Positions 8,886 through 17,964 of a DNA stretch of 64,000 nt are shown here, in pieces (position 1 is the stretch's first letter; the number at the start of each line of letters is the position of its first letter). Made by a program: the position numbers and the translations under genes. Under the pieces are notes generated by a model that was not told the origin of the DNA, ran no database searches, and worked only from the letters and a program-made list of their open reading frames with translations. This DNA is from [Phormidium] sp. LEGE 05292 (GTDB taxonomy: Bacteria; Cyanobacteriota; Cyanobacteriia; Cyanobacteriales; Aerosakkonemataceae): contig NZ_JADEWG010000013.1 of assembly GCF_015207735.1 (NCBI RefSeq), positions 1 to 64,000 on the forward strand. Direction: 5' to 3'.

Positions 8886-11018
8886 ATGTTGAAAAAACGC
8901 AGATGGTTTCCCCTATTAATAGCCTTGAGTATGATAGTAGTGGTGTTAATACCCAGCAAATCCTACTCGCAAACAAAACTTACTGACATTCAAGGACATT
9001 GGGCACAACCTTGCATCGAACAAATTGTGCAAAAGCAAGTTATTACCAGTTACGAAGATGGCAATTTTCATCCCGATTCGCAAGTAAATAGAGCCGAATT
9101 TGCTAATATAATTACTAAAGCTTTTCCTAACAAACCTGTAACTAGAAATGCAATTCGATTTGCTGATATTCCCTCAAATTATTGGGCAGTTAATGGGATT
9201 CGACAAGCTTATCAAACAGGATTTCTTTCTGCTTATATAGGTGAAAATTTTAATCCCCTGCGACGAGTGACGCGAGAACAAGTTTTACTATCTTTGGTAA
9301 ATGGTTTAAAATATTCACCTACTAAACCAGTTGAGAAAACATTAAAAGAACTTTTTGACGATGCACAAGAAATCCCTAAAACTTCTAGAACTGCTATTGC
9401 GGCTGCTAGTGAAAAACTACTAATTGTCAATTATCCGAACGTCCGCCAACTCAAACCAAATCAACTAGTTACCCGTGCAGAAGTAGCCAGCTTTTTATGT
9501 CAAGCATTGGGAAATCCACAACTAATTCCTGAACAGTACATTGCCAGAATTAGTTCTCCTGCTACAACTACAACCGCAGTCGGGAATCAAACTCCTCAAA
9601 CCACACTAAACACAGAAAAAAACCCCAATCTATCCTCAACTACTACCCCAACAACTACAGAGAAAAAACCTACTTTATCCCCAACTTCCGCGACTACTTC
9701 TACATCATCAACTCTTTCTGAAACCACATCTCCAACGTCAATTTCTATTAGAACGCCTACTGCTCAAACTAATATAAATAGAACTGCTGCAACATCAACA
9801 ACTGCTGCGCCAACAAATTCAATGGTTGCCCCAACAGCGCCACAAAATTCTTTAGCTATAATTAGAAAACCTACCCCTCAAACATTACAAGCAACAACAG
9901 AATTGCGAGGTGTTTGGCTGACAAATGTTGATAGCGATGTTCTCTTTTATAAAGATAGGCTTTCTGATGCGATCGCTAGATTAAAATCTCTAAATTTCAA
10001 CACATTGTATCCCACCGTTTGGAATTGGGGTTACACACTTTATCCCAGCAAAGTAGCAGCACCAATAGTAGGAAGTCCGATACGTTTAGTTACACCAACA
10101 GACGAAAACCTTGACCCCGAATTAGGCACAGAGCGAGATGTTTTGCAGGAAGTAATCACCCAAGGACATAAACAAGGTATGGCTGTTCTTCCTTGGTTTG
10201 AATTTGGTTTTATGGCTCCAGCAGATTCTCAAATAGCCAAACTTTACCCTGATTGGATTCTCAAACGTCGAGATGGTAGTCAAATTTGGATTGAAGGGCC
10301 ACATCAAAGAGTTTGGATGAATCCTTTCCACCCACAAGTGCAGCAATTTATTGAAAGTTTAATCCTAGAAATTGTCACCAAATACGATGTTGATGGCATT
10401 CAATTTGACGACCATTTTGGTTTCCCTTCACAATTAGGCTACGACGAGTTTACTGTTGCACTTTATCAACAAGAACACGCTGGACAATCTCCGCCAGATG
10501 ATTTTCAAGACCCTGAATGGGTTCGTTGGAGAGCAGATAAAATTACTCAATATATGCAGCGAATTCAACGAGCAATTAAACAACGTAAACCCAAAATTGT
10601 GATTTCTGTATCTCCCAATCCTCAAGAATTTTCCTACAAATACTATTTGGCTGATTGGCAAACATGGAGAGAACAAGGATTAATTGATGAACTAGTTTTA
10701 CAAGTTTATCGCAATGACCTGAATCGCTTTATTGAAGAAATAGAACGTCCTGAAGTGGAAGCAGCGAGACAGCGCATTCCTGTTGCTATTGGTATTATGA
10801 CTGGAGTAAAACCGCAAGCTATTCCTATGTCACAAGTGAGAGAACAAGTAGAAGTTGCTCGCAACTGGGGATTTTCGGGAGTTTCTTTCTTTTTCTATGA
10901 AAGTTTGTGGAATCTAACGAAAGAACCGCCTGCACTTAGACAGTCGGCTTTACAAAATATATTTCCAAATAAGATGCCAAGACCTAATATTTTTGTTGGT
11001 TGGAAACCTTCTCTTTGA
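8886..11018 (+). CDS. SLH-domain protein with GHL10/DUF187 glycoside hydrolase-like domain
   Basis: A 710-residue cell-surface protein. After a signal peptide (hydrophobic core ~10-25) come three S-layer homology domains at about 33-75, 92-135 and 155-205 (IQGHWAQ, IPSNYWA, and a weaker third). A Thr/Ser/Pro-rich linker runs from ~225 to 335. The catalytic-like domain (~338-690) starts ELRGVWLTNVDSDV and includes DGIQFDDHFG near residue 500 and VSVSPNP, as in the YngK/DUF187 family. It may cut or remodel polysaccharide at the cell wall to which SLH domains bind. ATG 8886 is preferred over GTG 8868 because GGAG lies 8 nt upstream and the signal peptide begins there. Confidence 0.88.
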   Translation: MLKKRRWFPLLIALSMIVVVLIPSKSYSQTKLTDIQGHWAQPCIEQIVQKQVITSYEDGNFHPDSQVNRAEFANIITKAFPNKPVTRNAIRFADIPSNYWAVNGIRQAYQTGFLSAYIGENFNPLRRVTREQVLLSLVNGLKYSPTKPVEKTLKELFDDAQEIPKTSRTAIAAASEKLLIVNYPNVRQLKPNQLVTRAEVASFLCQALGNPQLIPEQYIARISSPATTTTAVGNQTPQTTLNTEKNPNLSSTTTPTTTEKKPTLSPTSATTSTSSTLSETTSPTSISIRTPTAQTNINRTAATSTTAAPTNSMVAPTAPQNSLAIIRKPTPQTLQATTELRGVWLTNVDSDVLFYKDRLSDAIARLKSLNFNTLYPTVWNWGYTLYPSKVAAPIVGSPIRLVTPTDENLDPELGTERDVLQEVITQGHKQGMAVLPWFEFGFMAPADSQIAKLYPDWILKRRDGSQIWIEGPHQRVWMNPFHPQVQQFIESLILEIVTKYDVDGIQFDDHFGFPSQLGYDEFTVALYQQEHAGQSPPDDFQDPEWVRWRADKITQYMQRIQRAIKQRKPKIVISVSPNPQEFSYKYYLADWQTWREQGLIDELVLQVYRNDLNRFIEEIERPEVEAARQRIPVAIGIMTGVKPQAIPMSQVREQVEVARNWGFSGVSFFFYESLWNLTKEPPALRQSALQNIFPNKMPRPNIFVGWKPSL

Positions 11019-11020
11019 GA

Positions 11021-11130
11021 GAGCAGGAGGAAAAGGGGATGGGGAGATGGGGAGATGGGGGGAGTTCCTTAAATTTACATCAACAACTCTCCCTACCTCC
11101 CTACCTCCCTACCTCCCCACCTCTTCTGCC
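11021..11130. repeat. Complementary purine and pyrimidine repeat arrays between convergent genes
   Basis: The plus strand carries GGGGAGAT repeats (about 11021-11074) and then, after an AT spacer, CTCCCTAC repeats (about 11089-11130). The two arrays are roughly complementary and could form a long imperfect hairpin between the convergent stops of the SLH gene and the gene at 11141. It could act as a bidirectional terminator. Confidence 0.7.
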
Positions 11131-11140
11131 TTCTGCTTTT

Positions 11141-11644
11141 CTATCCATTACCAACTGATGAGATATTGTTAGCAAAAGTGTTTCTTTGAGTTTTGTGTTT
11201 GGGTGTAACATTGCCGTTATCTAGTTTCAGCATTGAACCAGATTTATTAGTGTGATACACCCAACGTTTTTTTCCGCTGGCTACAGTTATTTGCCACCCT
11301 GGTATTTCTGATTCAACACAGAGGAAATTAGAGTTTTTGCTAATTAAACAACGATCGCTCAATATCAATTGTTGAGCATCAACTATCTTCAATTCTGATT
11401 TTGGTAAGCCCGATCGCTTAGACAAGTCTTTGACAACCGCATCAGCAACCGACTCAGATAAAGCTGTTGGTGAAGCATCAGGAGCAACAACAACCTTATT
11501 ACTCCTGGTAATTGATGGTCTAACAGCAAAGCATAAAACAGTTGTGAACACTAAAGCTAAAACAAAGGGATTTGGTTGTCTAGTCGTTTTAGTGGTTTTA
11601 TTAAACGTTGCTTTAATAGCGCCAGTATTAATTGTATTTTCCAT
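11141..11644 (-). CDS. Membrane-anchored or exported protein with WVYHT module
   Basis: A 167-residue protein with an N-terminal hydrophobic stretch at about 28-45 (FVLALVFTTVLCFA), either a signal peptide or anchor. Residues ~65-150 repeat the module of the gene at 6443-7375: LSKRSGLPKSELKI, two Cys, PGWQITV and WVYHTNKSG. Here the module is nearly the whole mature protein. The two genes are therefore paralogous single-domain and two-domain forms about 4 kb apart. The function is not known. It is convergent with the SLH gene and preceded by a long spacer. Confidence 0.75.
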   Translation of the reverse strand: MENTINTGAIKATFNKTTKTTRQPNPFVLALVFTTVLCFAVRPSITRSNKVVVAPDASPTALSESVADAVVKDLSKRSGLPKSELKIVDAQQLILSDRCLISKNSNFLCVESEIPGWQITVASGKKRWVYHTNKSGSMLKLDNGNVTPKHKTQRNTFANNISSVGNG

Positions 11645-12265
11645 AGCAAGCTTGGGGAATCTATGGCGTTAACAAAGAGCATTCTCAAAGGTAGAGACTA
11701 CACCCCTATTCTTTAGAACTCCAGAAAACTTTTATAGTTTTTTATCTTCTGTGCTTGTAATGCTGTTGCAATATAGCTTTAAGCTTGATGGAGCGCGGCG
11801 CGATTCAGTCTAAGAGTCGCACTGGCATCACAGAAGGCTTCCAGAAGAGGTAAGCACTTGCACCCCAATAGTAATAGCTCCGCAAAAGGTTGGTTTTTGA
11901 GGAAACATTACCAAAATCCTAATATTAATAGTTTGCTTGTTATTTCAATCTTTTTACACCTAGAAAATACGGAAATTAGTGTCAAAAAGCTTACATTTAA
12001 TAATAAAAAATGTTAATTTAACTGCCATCAATAATTAATAAAAAGAGAGAGCTTACTATATATTTGCTTTTTTGTCAATACATAATTTCGTGTAACCAAA
12101 TTCTCCGTGCGGATTCAACAAAAACGTGAAAATTGAAGAAAGCGATCGTATAGCTTGTTTTTTCTCAGCGATGAAAATAAAGGTGTTTTTGCTAGCACAA
12201 CCTACACAGACCACACAGCAATATTTTTCGCTTCTGTTCCCAACTAGCCAAAATTTTCTGACCAA
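11645..12265. other. 621-bp spacer with no recognisable gene
   Basis: This lies between the 5' end of the 11141 gene and the 3' end of the VOC gene, both on the minus strand. Short frames on both strands in 12056-12371 overlap each other and the VOC gene and lack family features. I saw no tRNA, no known small RNA signature and no strong palindrome. It is unusually long for this window, so an unannotated non-coding RNA or a decayed gene cannot be excluded. Confidence 0.45.
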
Positions 12266-12652
12266 CTACTTTTCGTATATTTCTAAAGGCAAATTATCTG
12301 GGTCTTTAAAAAAAGTAAATCGCTTACCAGTAATTTCATCAACTCGAATATTTTCCACTGGTACACCTTGAGATTGGAGATTAGCCACAGCTGCATCAAG
12401 GTTTTCCACTTGAAAAGCCAAATGTCTCAATCCACAAGCTTCAGGGCTGCTAGGTCTTTGGGGAGGATTAGGGAAAGAAAAAAGCTCAATTCGATCGCAC
12501 TCTCCAACACGCAAATCTAACTTATAGGAATTACGATCGGCCCGAAAAGTTTCCTCGATTACCGAAAAACCTAAAACATCCACATAGAAATTTTTCGACT
12601 TTTCGTAATTTGAGCAAATAATGGCGACATGGTGAAAGCCTGTAGTTTTCAT
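12266..12652 (-). CDS. VOC family protein (glyoxalase I-like)
   Basis: A 128-residue single-domain vicinal oxygen chelate protein. Two beta-alpha-beta-beta-beta modules are visible. Metal-ligand positions are the His in GFHHVAI, Glu in RIELFSF, His in GLRHLAF and Glu in PLEIYEK, so the full H/E/H/E set is retained. It resembles the SMU1112c/YaeR-type branch, whose substrate is unknown; lactoylglutathione lyase activity is possible but not certain. It follows the FAD oxidoreductase gene with 13 nt between, suggesting one transcript. Confidence 0.87.
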   Translation of the reverse strand: MKTTGFHHVAIICSNYEKSKNFYVDVLGFSVIEETFRADRNSYKLDLRVGECDRIELFSFPNPPQRPSSPEACGLRHLAFQVENLDAAVANLQSQGVPVENIRVDEITGKRFTFFKDPDNLPLEIYEK

Positions 12653-12665
12653 AATTGCTAAAAAA

Positions 12666-14294
12666 TTAAGCTATAAAAACATTACCCAATGCAGATTCAA
12701 ATTCGCCTAACCTGGTAGCCTCAGCAATTTTAGGAATGCCAAAAATGCGAGGTAAACGTCTAGTCTCAGCTAAAACTTGTCTAACTTCTCGATTTTTCAC
12801 ATCTGCCAAATTTCTGTTACTTAATAACGCGATCGTTGCAGCAATACCTAAAGCTTGACCGACACCAGAATTATATTCGACAATTCTACCCGAACCTGGA
12901 GCCATACCAGTAAAACCAGAACCCGGACTAACAACTGCTAAGTTACGCACATTCTTGATTAATGAATGTTGAAAACCTACATTATAGATGGGTATCTGAA
13001 AACCAAGTTGGGTAAAACCCTTTGCATAAGCTTTTTCACCAATGCCTTTAATTCCACCGCGAACATCAAAATGATAGCCAAAAGTACCCAAAGCTTCATT
13101 ACTAGAAACACCTCCCATTAACATATTCGTACCATCAAGAGGTTGTACAACATTAGTAATATTCCCAGCGTGTCTAATATAAAGTTCAGTAGCCGGAATT
13201 AAATCACTAGCACCAATACTTTTAAACCATTTTTCCAAGTAATTCATTTCTGACAACATTGGCAAATTTGGTTTAGAACCACCCCTAGCTAAAGCTTCTG
13301 CTGTGGAAGCAGTTACAGCAAATAACAGGGAATTCCAAAATAGTCTTCCTCCGGGAAGAATGGCGATATTTGCTTTATCAAAAACCATTCCCGATTCATA
13401 GAGAGAAAATTTTAAGTTGCGGAAAGAATGGTAAGCTACAGAAAGGGCGGGTGAACGTATTACAATATCATCAGTTCCTACCCAAAGAGTTTTCAACTTT
13501 CCATTAGCATCTACCATATCTTTTCGCAGCTGTTGTACTACCTGGTCATTGTTTCCCGCCGCTGTCCACAACCACTTTTGAGCTTCTATATCCGCGAAGT
13601 TAGTAAAGCGTTTTAGTAGCTGTAATTCAAAATTTTTTAGTTCGGTAACTGTAAGTCCTTGAGTTTCAAAAACTAAGCTAACAGCTAATTCAGATTCAGG
13701 TAAACCAAAAGTTGCAAAACCCTTTAGTTTTGGCACTCCGGCTGCTTGAGCTAGTTCGGCATTGACGGTAGCATCAATAAACTGTTTGGCTGTAAAAGTT
13801 TCGTTATTAAAAGTGGTGATGCTAACCAATTTATCAGCTTGTTTATTAACAAATTTAATTCCCACATTGCTAATGAAATCAATATGAGTTTCGGTTAGCA
13901 TTTGTCTGAGAACGGCATTACCTTTAGCTGGGTCAAGGGAAACTGCACGAACACCAGCTTTTTGCAAAAATTCCTTGTAAATAGCAGGGGGGTCGCCAAA
14001 GGTATCTAAACCAAGAGAATCGCGCAATGATTGCTCAATTTGACTTCTATCTAAACAAGCAAGTCCGCCTCTAATTAAATGACCGCCAATGCCTGCTTGT
14101 AAATCACCTTTGGATAGTAAAAGAACTCTGGGATATTTGTTAGTACGGCGACGGTATTCTCTGGCAGCAGCAACTACAGCAAATACCCCAGGAAGTTCAT
14201 CACCAAAACCGATAATATCGTAGGTACGCACTCCACTGGTGGAAGATTGAATTCGTAGCAAAGAATTAATATCAATCAAGCTAAGTACTCCCAT
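12666..14294 (-). CDS. FAD-dependent oxidoreductase
   Basis: A 542-residue protein of the FAD_oxidored type. The N-terminal dinucleotide-binding fold is atypical: YDIIGFGDELPGVFAVVAAA near residues 25-44 replaces the usual GxGxxG. A later FAD-family motif is VVSPGSGFTGMAPGSGR near residue 460. The segment GIGGHLIRGGLACLDR matches the GG-rich region of this family. No signal peptide is clear. The substrate is unknown. The VOC gene starts 13 nt downstream, so the two proteins may act on related small molecules. The ATG start is not backed by a strong ribosome binding site. Confidence 0.78.
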   Translation of the reverse strand: MGVLSLIDINSLLRIQSSTSGVRTYDIIGFGDELPGVFAVVAAAREYRRRTNKYPRVLLLSKGDLQAGIGGHLIRGGLACLDRSQIEQSLRDSLGLDTFGDPPAIYKEFLQKAGVRAVSLDPAKGNAVLRQMLTETHIDFISNVGIKFVNKQADKLVSITTFNNETFTAKQFIDATVNAELAQAAGVPKLKGFATFGLPESELAVSLVFETQGLTVTELKNFELQLLKRFTNFADIEAQKWLWTAAGNNDQVVQQLRKDMVDANGKLKTLWVGTDDIVIRSPALSVAYHSFRNLKFSLYESGMVFDKANIAILPGGRLFWNSLLFAVTASTAEALARGGSKPNLPMLSEMNYLEKWFKSIGASDLIPATELYIRHAGNITNVVQPLDGTNMLMGGVSSNEALGTFGYHFDVRGGIKGIGEKAYAKGFTQLGFQIPIYNVGFQHSLIKNVRNLAVVSPGSGFTGMAPGSGRIVEYNSGVGQALGIAATIALLSNRNLADVKNREVRQVLAETRRLPRIFGIPKIAEATRLGEFESALGNVFIA

Positions 14295-14437
14295 TAACTG
14301 AAGTAATTATTCACAAGGTTGGGTCACTGCCCCGCATTTAAATTTAGAATTTCGGAAAAACTTTCAAATTTTCTCCCCCGCCCTCCTGCTCCCCTGCTCC
14401 TCTGCTGCCTCAACCAGTAATTTAAGTGATTAACAAT

Positions 14438-15214
14438 CTACTTACCCGGAAGTGCAGGTAAGCCAGTTTTTTGCCAAAATTGATTAAAACTTTGGGGTTG
14501 AATAAAGCGCCATGCTGTTAAACCTAAGACAGCAAAAATGAGCAAACTTACTAAAGTACCAACTATTTTTGTGAGTAAATTATTGCTAATAGACCTTTGT
14601 CTGGTTGATGTTTGGGCGGCTGAAGCAGGACCTGTCATTGCGGGAGAATTTGCGGGAGGCGGGTTTTTTGCCGTAGGTTTTGGTTGAGAAACTGTTGCTG
14701 ATGTTTCAGAATTACTAAAGGTTTCTAGTTTTTGAGTTACTGCTGGGGGGCGTTGTTTTGTGCGTACCCATTGTAATAGTGCTGCTGTGGTGATGCCGCA
14801 AAGATTGGGTTGATTTAAACCGGGGACTCTTTGGAGAATTGGTTGAGAATTGGAGACGAAAACTACTAGGTTATCGGGGTTTTCTTGGGCGAAACCGTAC
14901 ATACATTGAGCTACAGATACTACTAGTCTGGCTTGTTTGCTTAAGTTTTGTCCAGCAGCGGGATTAATTGTGGGATGAACGGCGTGGGCATTGGTTAATT
15001 GCCAACCACTTTCGGGAAAAAAGCGAGTAAATTCTCTGGCTGTTTTTTCCAAATTTGGTTCTGGGGCGCGACCTGTGAGAAATTCGATTTCTTCATAGAT
15101 TATTTGGGGGAGGTAGCAGTTGCCAATGCGGGAATATTCTTGCCATTCGCGGATGCTGCTACCCATAATGGAACTGAGGTCGAGAAGAATTGCTATAGGC
15201 GGTGTTGTTGCCAT
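14438..15214 (-). CDS. PIN-domain protein with C-terminal membrane anchor
   Basis: A 258-residue protein. Residues ~8-150 look like a PIN-type nuclease fold (AILLDLSSIM, YLPQIIYEEIEFL, LVVFVSNSQPIL). An acidic residue set is present but less complete than in VapC toxins, so nuclease activity is uncertain. A Pro/Ser/Thr-rich linker follows, then one membrane helix near residues 217-238 (LVSLLIFAVLGLTAW) and a short tail. The layout suggests an RNA-binding or RNA-cutting domain tethered to a membrane. No antitoxin gene lies beside it. It is transcribed in the same direction as the protease gene upstream, with a repeat in the 91-bp gap. Confidence 0.7.
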   Translation of the reverse strand: MATTPPIAILLDLSSIMGSSIREWQEYSRIGNCYLPQIIYEEIEFLTGRAPEPNLEKTAREFTRFFPESGWQLTNAHAVHPTINPAAGQNLSKQARLVVSVAQCMYGFAQENPDNLVVFVSNSQPILQRVPGLNQPNLCGITTAALLQWVRTKQRPPAVTQKLETFSNSETSATVSQPKPTAKNPPPANSPAMTGPASAAQTSTRQRSISNNLLTKIVGTLVSLLIFAVLGLTAWRFIQPQSFNQFWQKTGLPALPGK

Positions 15215-15236
15215 GACCTTTACACGATTTTAGGTG

Positions 15237-15257
15237 TTAGATTTTAGATTTTAGATT
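15237..15257 (+). repeat. Three TTTAGAT-type heptamers
   Basis: Three tandem heptamers (TTAGATT phase) lie in the spacer upstream of the PIN-membrane gene. The unit is the complement of the TAAAATC/AATCTAA unit at 4314-4348, so the same repeat family occurs in both orientations. Confidence 0.75.
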
Positions 15258-15305
15258 GTTTTTGGTCAGGAATTGTTCGATCGCTAACTGTTCCCGATCG
15301 ATCAT

Positions 15306-16850
15306 CTAAAATAGATTATTTGCGCCACCAATTCCCAACCTTCCTGCAATTCCGGGAGTCAGGGGAATTAAGGCGGTAATCATCAAAAACAAGGCTAACA
15401 AACCTAATGCTGCTCTAGCATCATCTGGTTCGGTAATTTCGTTTAAGCTGGGCCGTTCTAAATCTCTTTGCAGAAACAAAATAATGATCGCCCAATAGAT
15501 GGCAATGGGGTTAGCAAAAGCAGCGATCGCTAAAAAGATAAAAGTTGCTAATGTGACTCTAGAAGCAATTTTCCGCCCATAAATTGCATGAACTATTCGA
15601 CCCCCATCTAATTGTCCCGCTGGCATGGTATTCAGGGCTGTAATTACTAAACCTAACCAACCAATTACTGTTAAGGGATGCACATCAACTAAAGGTTTTT
15701 GTAAAGCTGAACCTAAAATAACTTTGGCTAAAGTTCCGACTAAAATTGAACCTTGAAAAAACTGTGCTGGAACTTGGAAAAAGCTGCCTTCATGGGAAAG
15801 AGTTAAGCCAACAATTAACATTAACAAAGAAACTATTCCCCCGGCGGCTGGCCCTGCTAACGCAATATCAAACATTACTTTGCGGTTAGGTAAAATAGAT
15901 TCAAAGCGAGTAATTGCACCAAAAGAGCCAAGTTGCCAAGCAGGAATAAAATAAGGGAAACTTAAGCGAACATTATGGCGTTTAGCCATTACCCAATGAC
16001 CGATTTCGTGGGCAGCTAAAATTACTAAAATTCCTACAGCAATCGGTAAAACTTCATTAATTCGGCTCAAGTTGTTGTAAAAATCAAAACCCAAGAAGAA
16101 ACCAGCTGTTTCTAAACAGGTTGTTATAGTAGCTACCAGCAAAATCACAGCTAAAAGCTTTTGACTTAGAGTAGAAGTTTTCGGGTCGTTGCTGCTAGGT
16201 AAAACTACAATTGTGGGTTTTCCTTCGGGATTTTCGATCATAAATAACCGATAGCGATCGCCCAATCTTTCCTTTAAAGCAGCAGATAATCGATTATGGG
16301 TAGCTTCAGCTTCGCCGCGCAAATTTCCCTTAAAAATTGCTCCTTCTTGATAGGGAATTGTGTCTGTGGCAAAAAATGTATCAATGCCAAAAATTCCTTG
16401 AATTACTTTCAAATCTTGCTCAGGAATCGGAATTGGTTGTTTAATTCCCAATAATTCTGTCTTCCCCTTACCATTGTCTGATTCAGTTACTTCGGGAGAC
16501 TTTTCTGCTGGTGCTTGTTGAGAATCTTGATTCGCTTGCATCATCTTCGCAGCTTTTTCTCGGAGTAACACATCTTGACCAGCGGCGCGGAGTTGTCTAC
16601 CCAAGAAAATATATAACCCAGTTGAAACTACCAACAGCAACAAAATAGCAGCTAAGTTAAGATAAATTCCTGCGGCAAACAACCCAAAGAATAACAGCCA
16701 AGGAGCCATTAATACCACTGATTGTAACCAGGCTAAAATACCTACTTTACCAAAGGGTTTAGCCCGATAAAATCCCCAAGTTAATATTCCTAAAGCGACT
16801 AGCAAAATTAATGCTATTACAGAAGTTTCTGATGCAGTAAATATTTCCAA
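15306..16850 (-). CDS. Site-2 protease family (M50) metalloprotease, EGY-like
   Basis: A 514-residue intramembrane zinc protease. Two membrane helices lie in the first ~85 residues, followed by a soluble region (~90-220) with LKVIQGIFGIDTFFATDTIPY. The zinc motif HEIGHW is near residue 280, and the second ligand motif ALNTMPAGQLDGG near residue 410. About six more membrane helices follow. The arrangement matches plant and cyanobacterial EGY1-type proteases, which lack a PDZ domain. Role: likely regulated cleavage of membrane proteins in the thylakoid or plasma membrane; the substrate is unknown. No operon partner is evident. Confidence 0.92.
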   Translation of the reverse strand: MEIFTASETSVIALILLVALGILTWGFYRAKPFGKVGILAWLQSVVLMAPWLLFFGLFAAGIYLNLAAILLLLVVSTGLYIFLGRQLRAAGQDVLLREKAAKMMQANQDSQQAPAEKSPEVTESDNGKGKTELLGIKQPIPIPEQDLKVIQGIFGIDTFFATDTIPYQEGAIFKGNLRGEAEATHNRLSAALKERLGDRYRLFMIENPEGKPTIVVLPSSNDPKTSTLSQKLLAVILLVATITTCLETAGFFLGFDFYNNLSRINEVLPIAVGILVILAAHEIGHWVMAKRHNVRLSFPYFIPAWQLGSFGAITRFESILPNRKVMFDIALAGPAAGGIVSLLMLIVGLTLSHEGSFFQVPAQFFQGSILVGTLAKVILGSALQKPLVDVHPLTVIGWLGLVITALNTMPAGQLDGGRIVHAIYGRKIASRVTLATFIFLAIAAFANPIAIYWAIIILFLQRDLERPSLNEITEPDDARAALGLLALFLMITALIPLTPGIAGRLGIGGANNLF

Positions 16851-17029
16851 AATTTTTGCTCCTTAAGAAAAGTTCAAATGATTTTATATGGACGATTTTT
16901 TTGATTTCGGATTTATGGATGGGAAATCAAAAAAATCTACTGGCTCGAAGATCTAAAATAGATTTGTCTTAATTCATTGCCTTGTATCCAATAATCCAGG
17001 TTTGGTCATAACAGTTAAAAATGTAAATT

Positions 17030-17950
17030 TCAAAGTTGGTTTTGAGAGTTTTGTACCGCTTGTCTGATATTTCCTTGATTGTCAATTAAAAGTTTTTCGC
17101 TTTGTTGTCGATCGCATCCTGTCCAGTGCATTAGTAAGGCTAATTTGACATTTTTGCCACTGCGTTCTAGTAAATTCGCAGCAGCATCTCTGTTTAAATC
17201 GGTAAGGTCTTGAATAATTCGCAAAGCTCGATCGCGCAATTTACTGTTAGTAACTGCGACATCGACCATGCGATTGCCGTAAACTTTCCCCAACTGTACC
17301 ATTACTCCAGTGGAGAGAATATTTAAAGCCATTTTAGTCACTGTTCCGGCTTTTAATCTCGTAGAACCTGCTAAAATTTCTGGCCCAACTAACAACCGAA
17401 TGTCAATATCAGCATCGCAGCTAAATTGTTCTTGAGGAACGCAAGCGATAAAAATAGTAGTAGCGCCGCGACTTTTGGCAGCTTGCAGGGCACCGTGAAC
17501 AAAGGGCGTAGTTCCACCAGCAGTGATTCCCACTACTACATCTAACTGAGTGATTTCTTTTTGATCGATCGCAGCTGCGCCATCTTGGGCCCGATCTTCC
17601 AAAGCTTCCGAACTCCGTACCAAAGCATCTGCACCCCCAGCGATAATTCCCTGTACCAAATCTGGAGGTGTACAAAAGGTGGGGGGACATTCTGCTGCAT
17701 CTAAAACGCCCAAACGCCCGCTAGTACCTGCGCCAATGTAAAACAGCCTTCCGCCTTGGCGTAAAGATTTGGCTGTGGTGTCGATCGCTTCGGCGAGGGG
17801 GAGACGGGCTTTAGCGACCGCGGCAATAGTTTGCCGATCTTCTTGATTGAACAGATCCACCAATTCCAAACAACTTAACTGATCTAAGTTTTGACTATTC
17901 GGGTTAATCTGTTCAGTCAAAAGATGACCACGTTCTTCTAATTGTTTCAT
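17030..17950 (-). CDS. murQ: N-acetylmuramic acid 6-phosphate etherase
   Basis: This enzyme splits the lactyl ether of MurNAc-6-phosphate to give GlcNAc-6-phosphate in peptidoglycan recycling. The SIS domain shows GAGTSGRLGVLDAAECPPTF (residues ~75-95), GIIAGG and GITAGGTTPF. The C-terminal helical part with NRDAAANLLERSGKNVKLAL is a normal MurQ ending. The 306-residue length fits. Neither a PTS transporter nor anmK is next to it, so the source of MurNAc-6-P is not evident here. The DUF3110 gene lies 14 nt upstream on the same strand, so the two may be co-transcribed. Confidence 0.96.
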   Translation of the reverse strand: MKQLEERGHLLTEQINPNSQNLDQLSCLELVDLFNQEDRQTIAAVAKARLPLAEAIDTTAKSLRQGGRLFYIGAGTSGRLGVLDAAECPPTFCTPPDLVQGIIAGGADALVRSSEALEDRAQDGAAAIDQKEITQLDVVVGITAGGTTPFVHGALQAAKSRGATTIFIACVPQEQFSCDADIDIRLLVGPEILAGSTRLKAGTVTKMALNILSTGVMVQLGKVYGNRMVDVAVTNSKLRDRALRIIQDLTDLNRDAAANLLERSGKNVKLALLMHWTGCDRQQSEKLLIDNQGNIRQAVQNSQNQL

Positions 17951-17964
17951 TGCATCTCACAAAA

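Noticed and set aside
12056-12371. Short frames on both strands near the VOC gene
   Set aside because: They overlap each other and the VOC gene, have no ribosome binding sites and no recognisable features.
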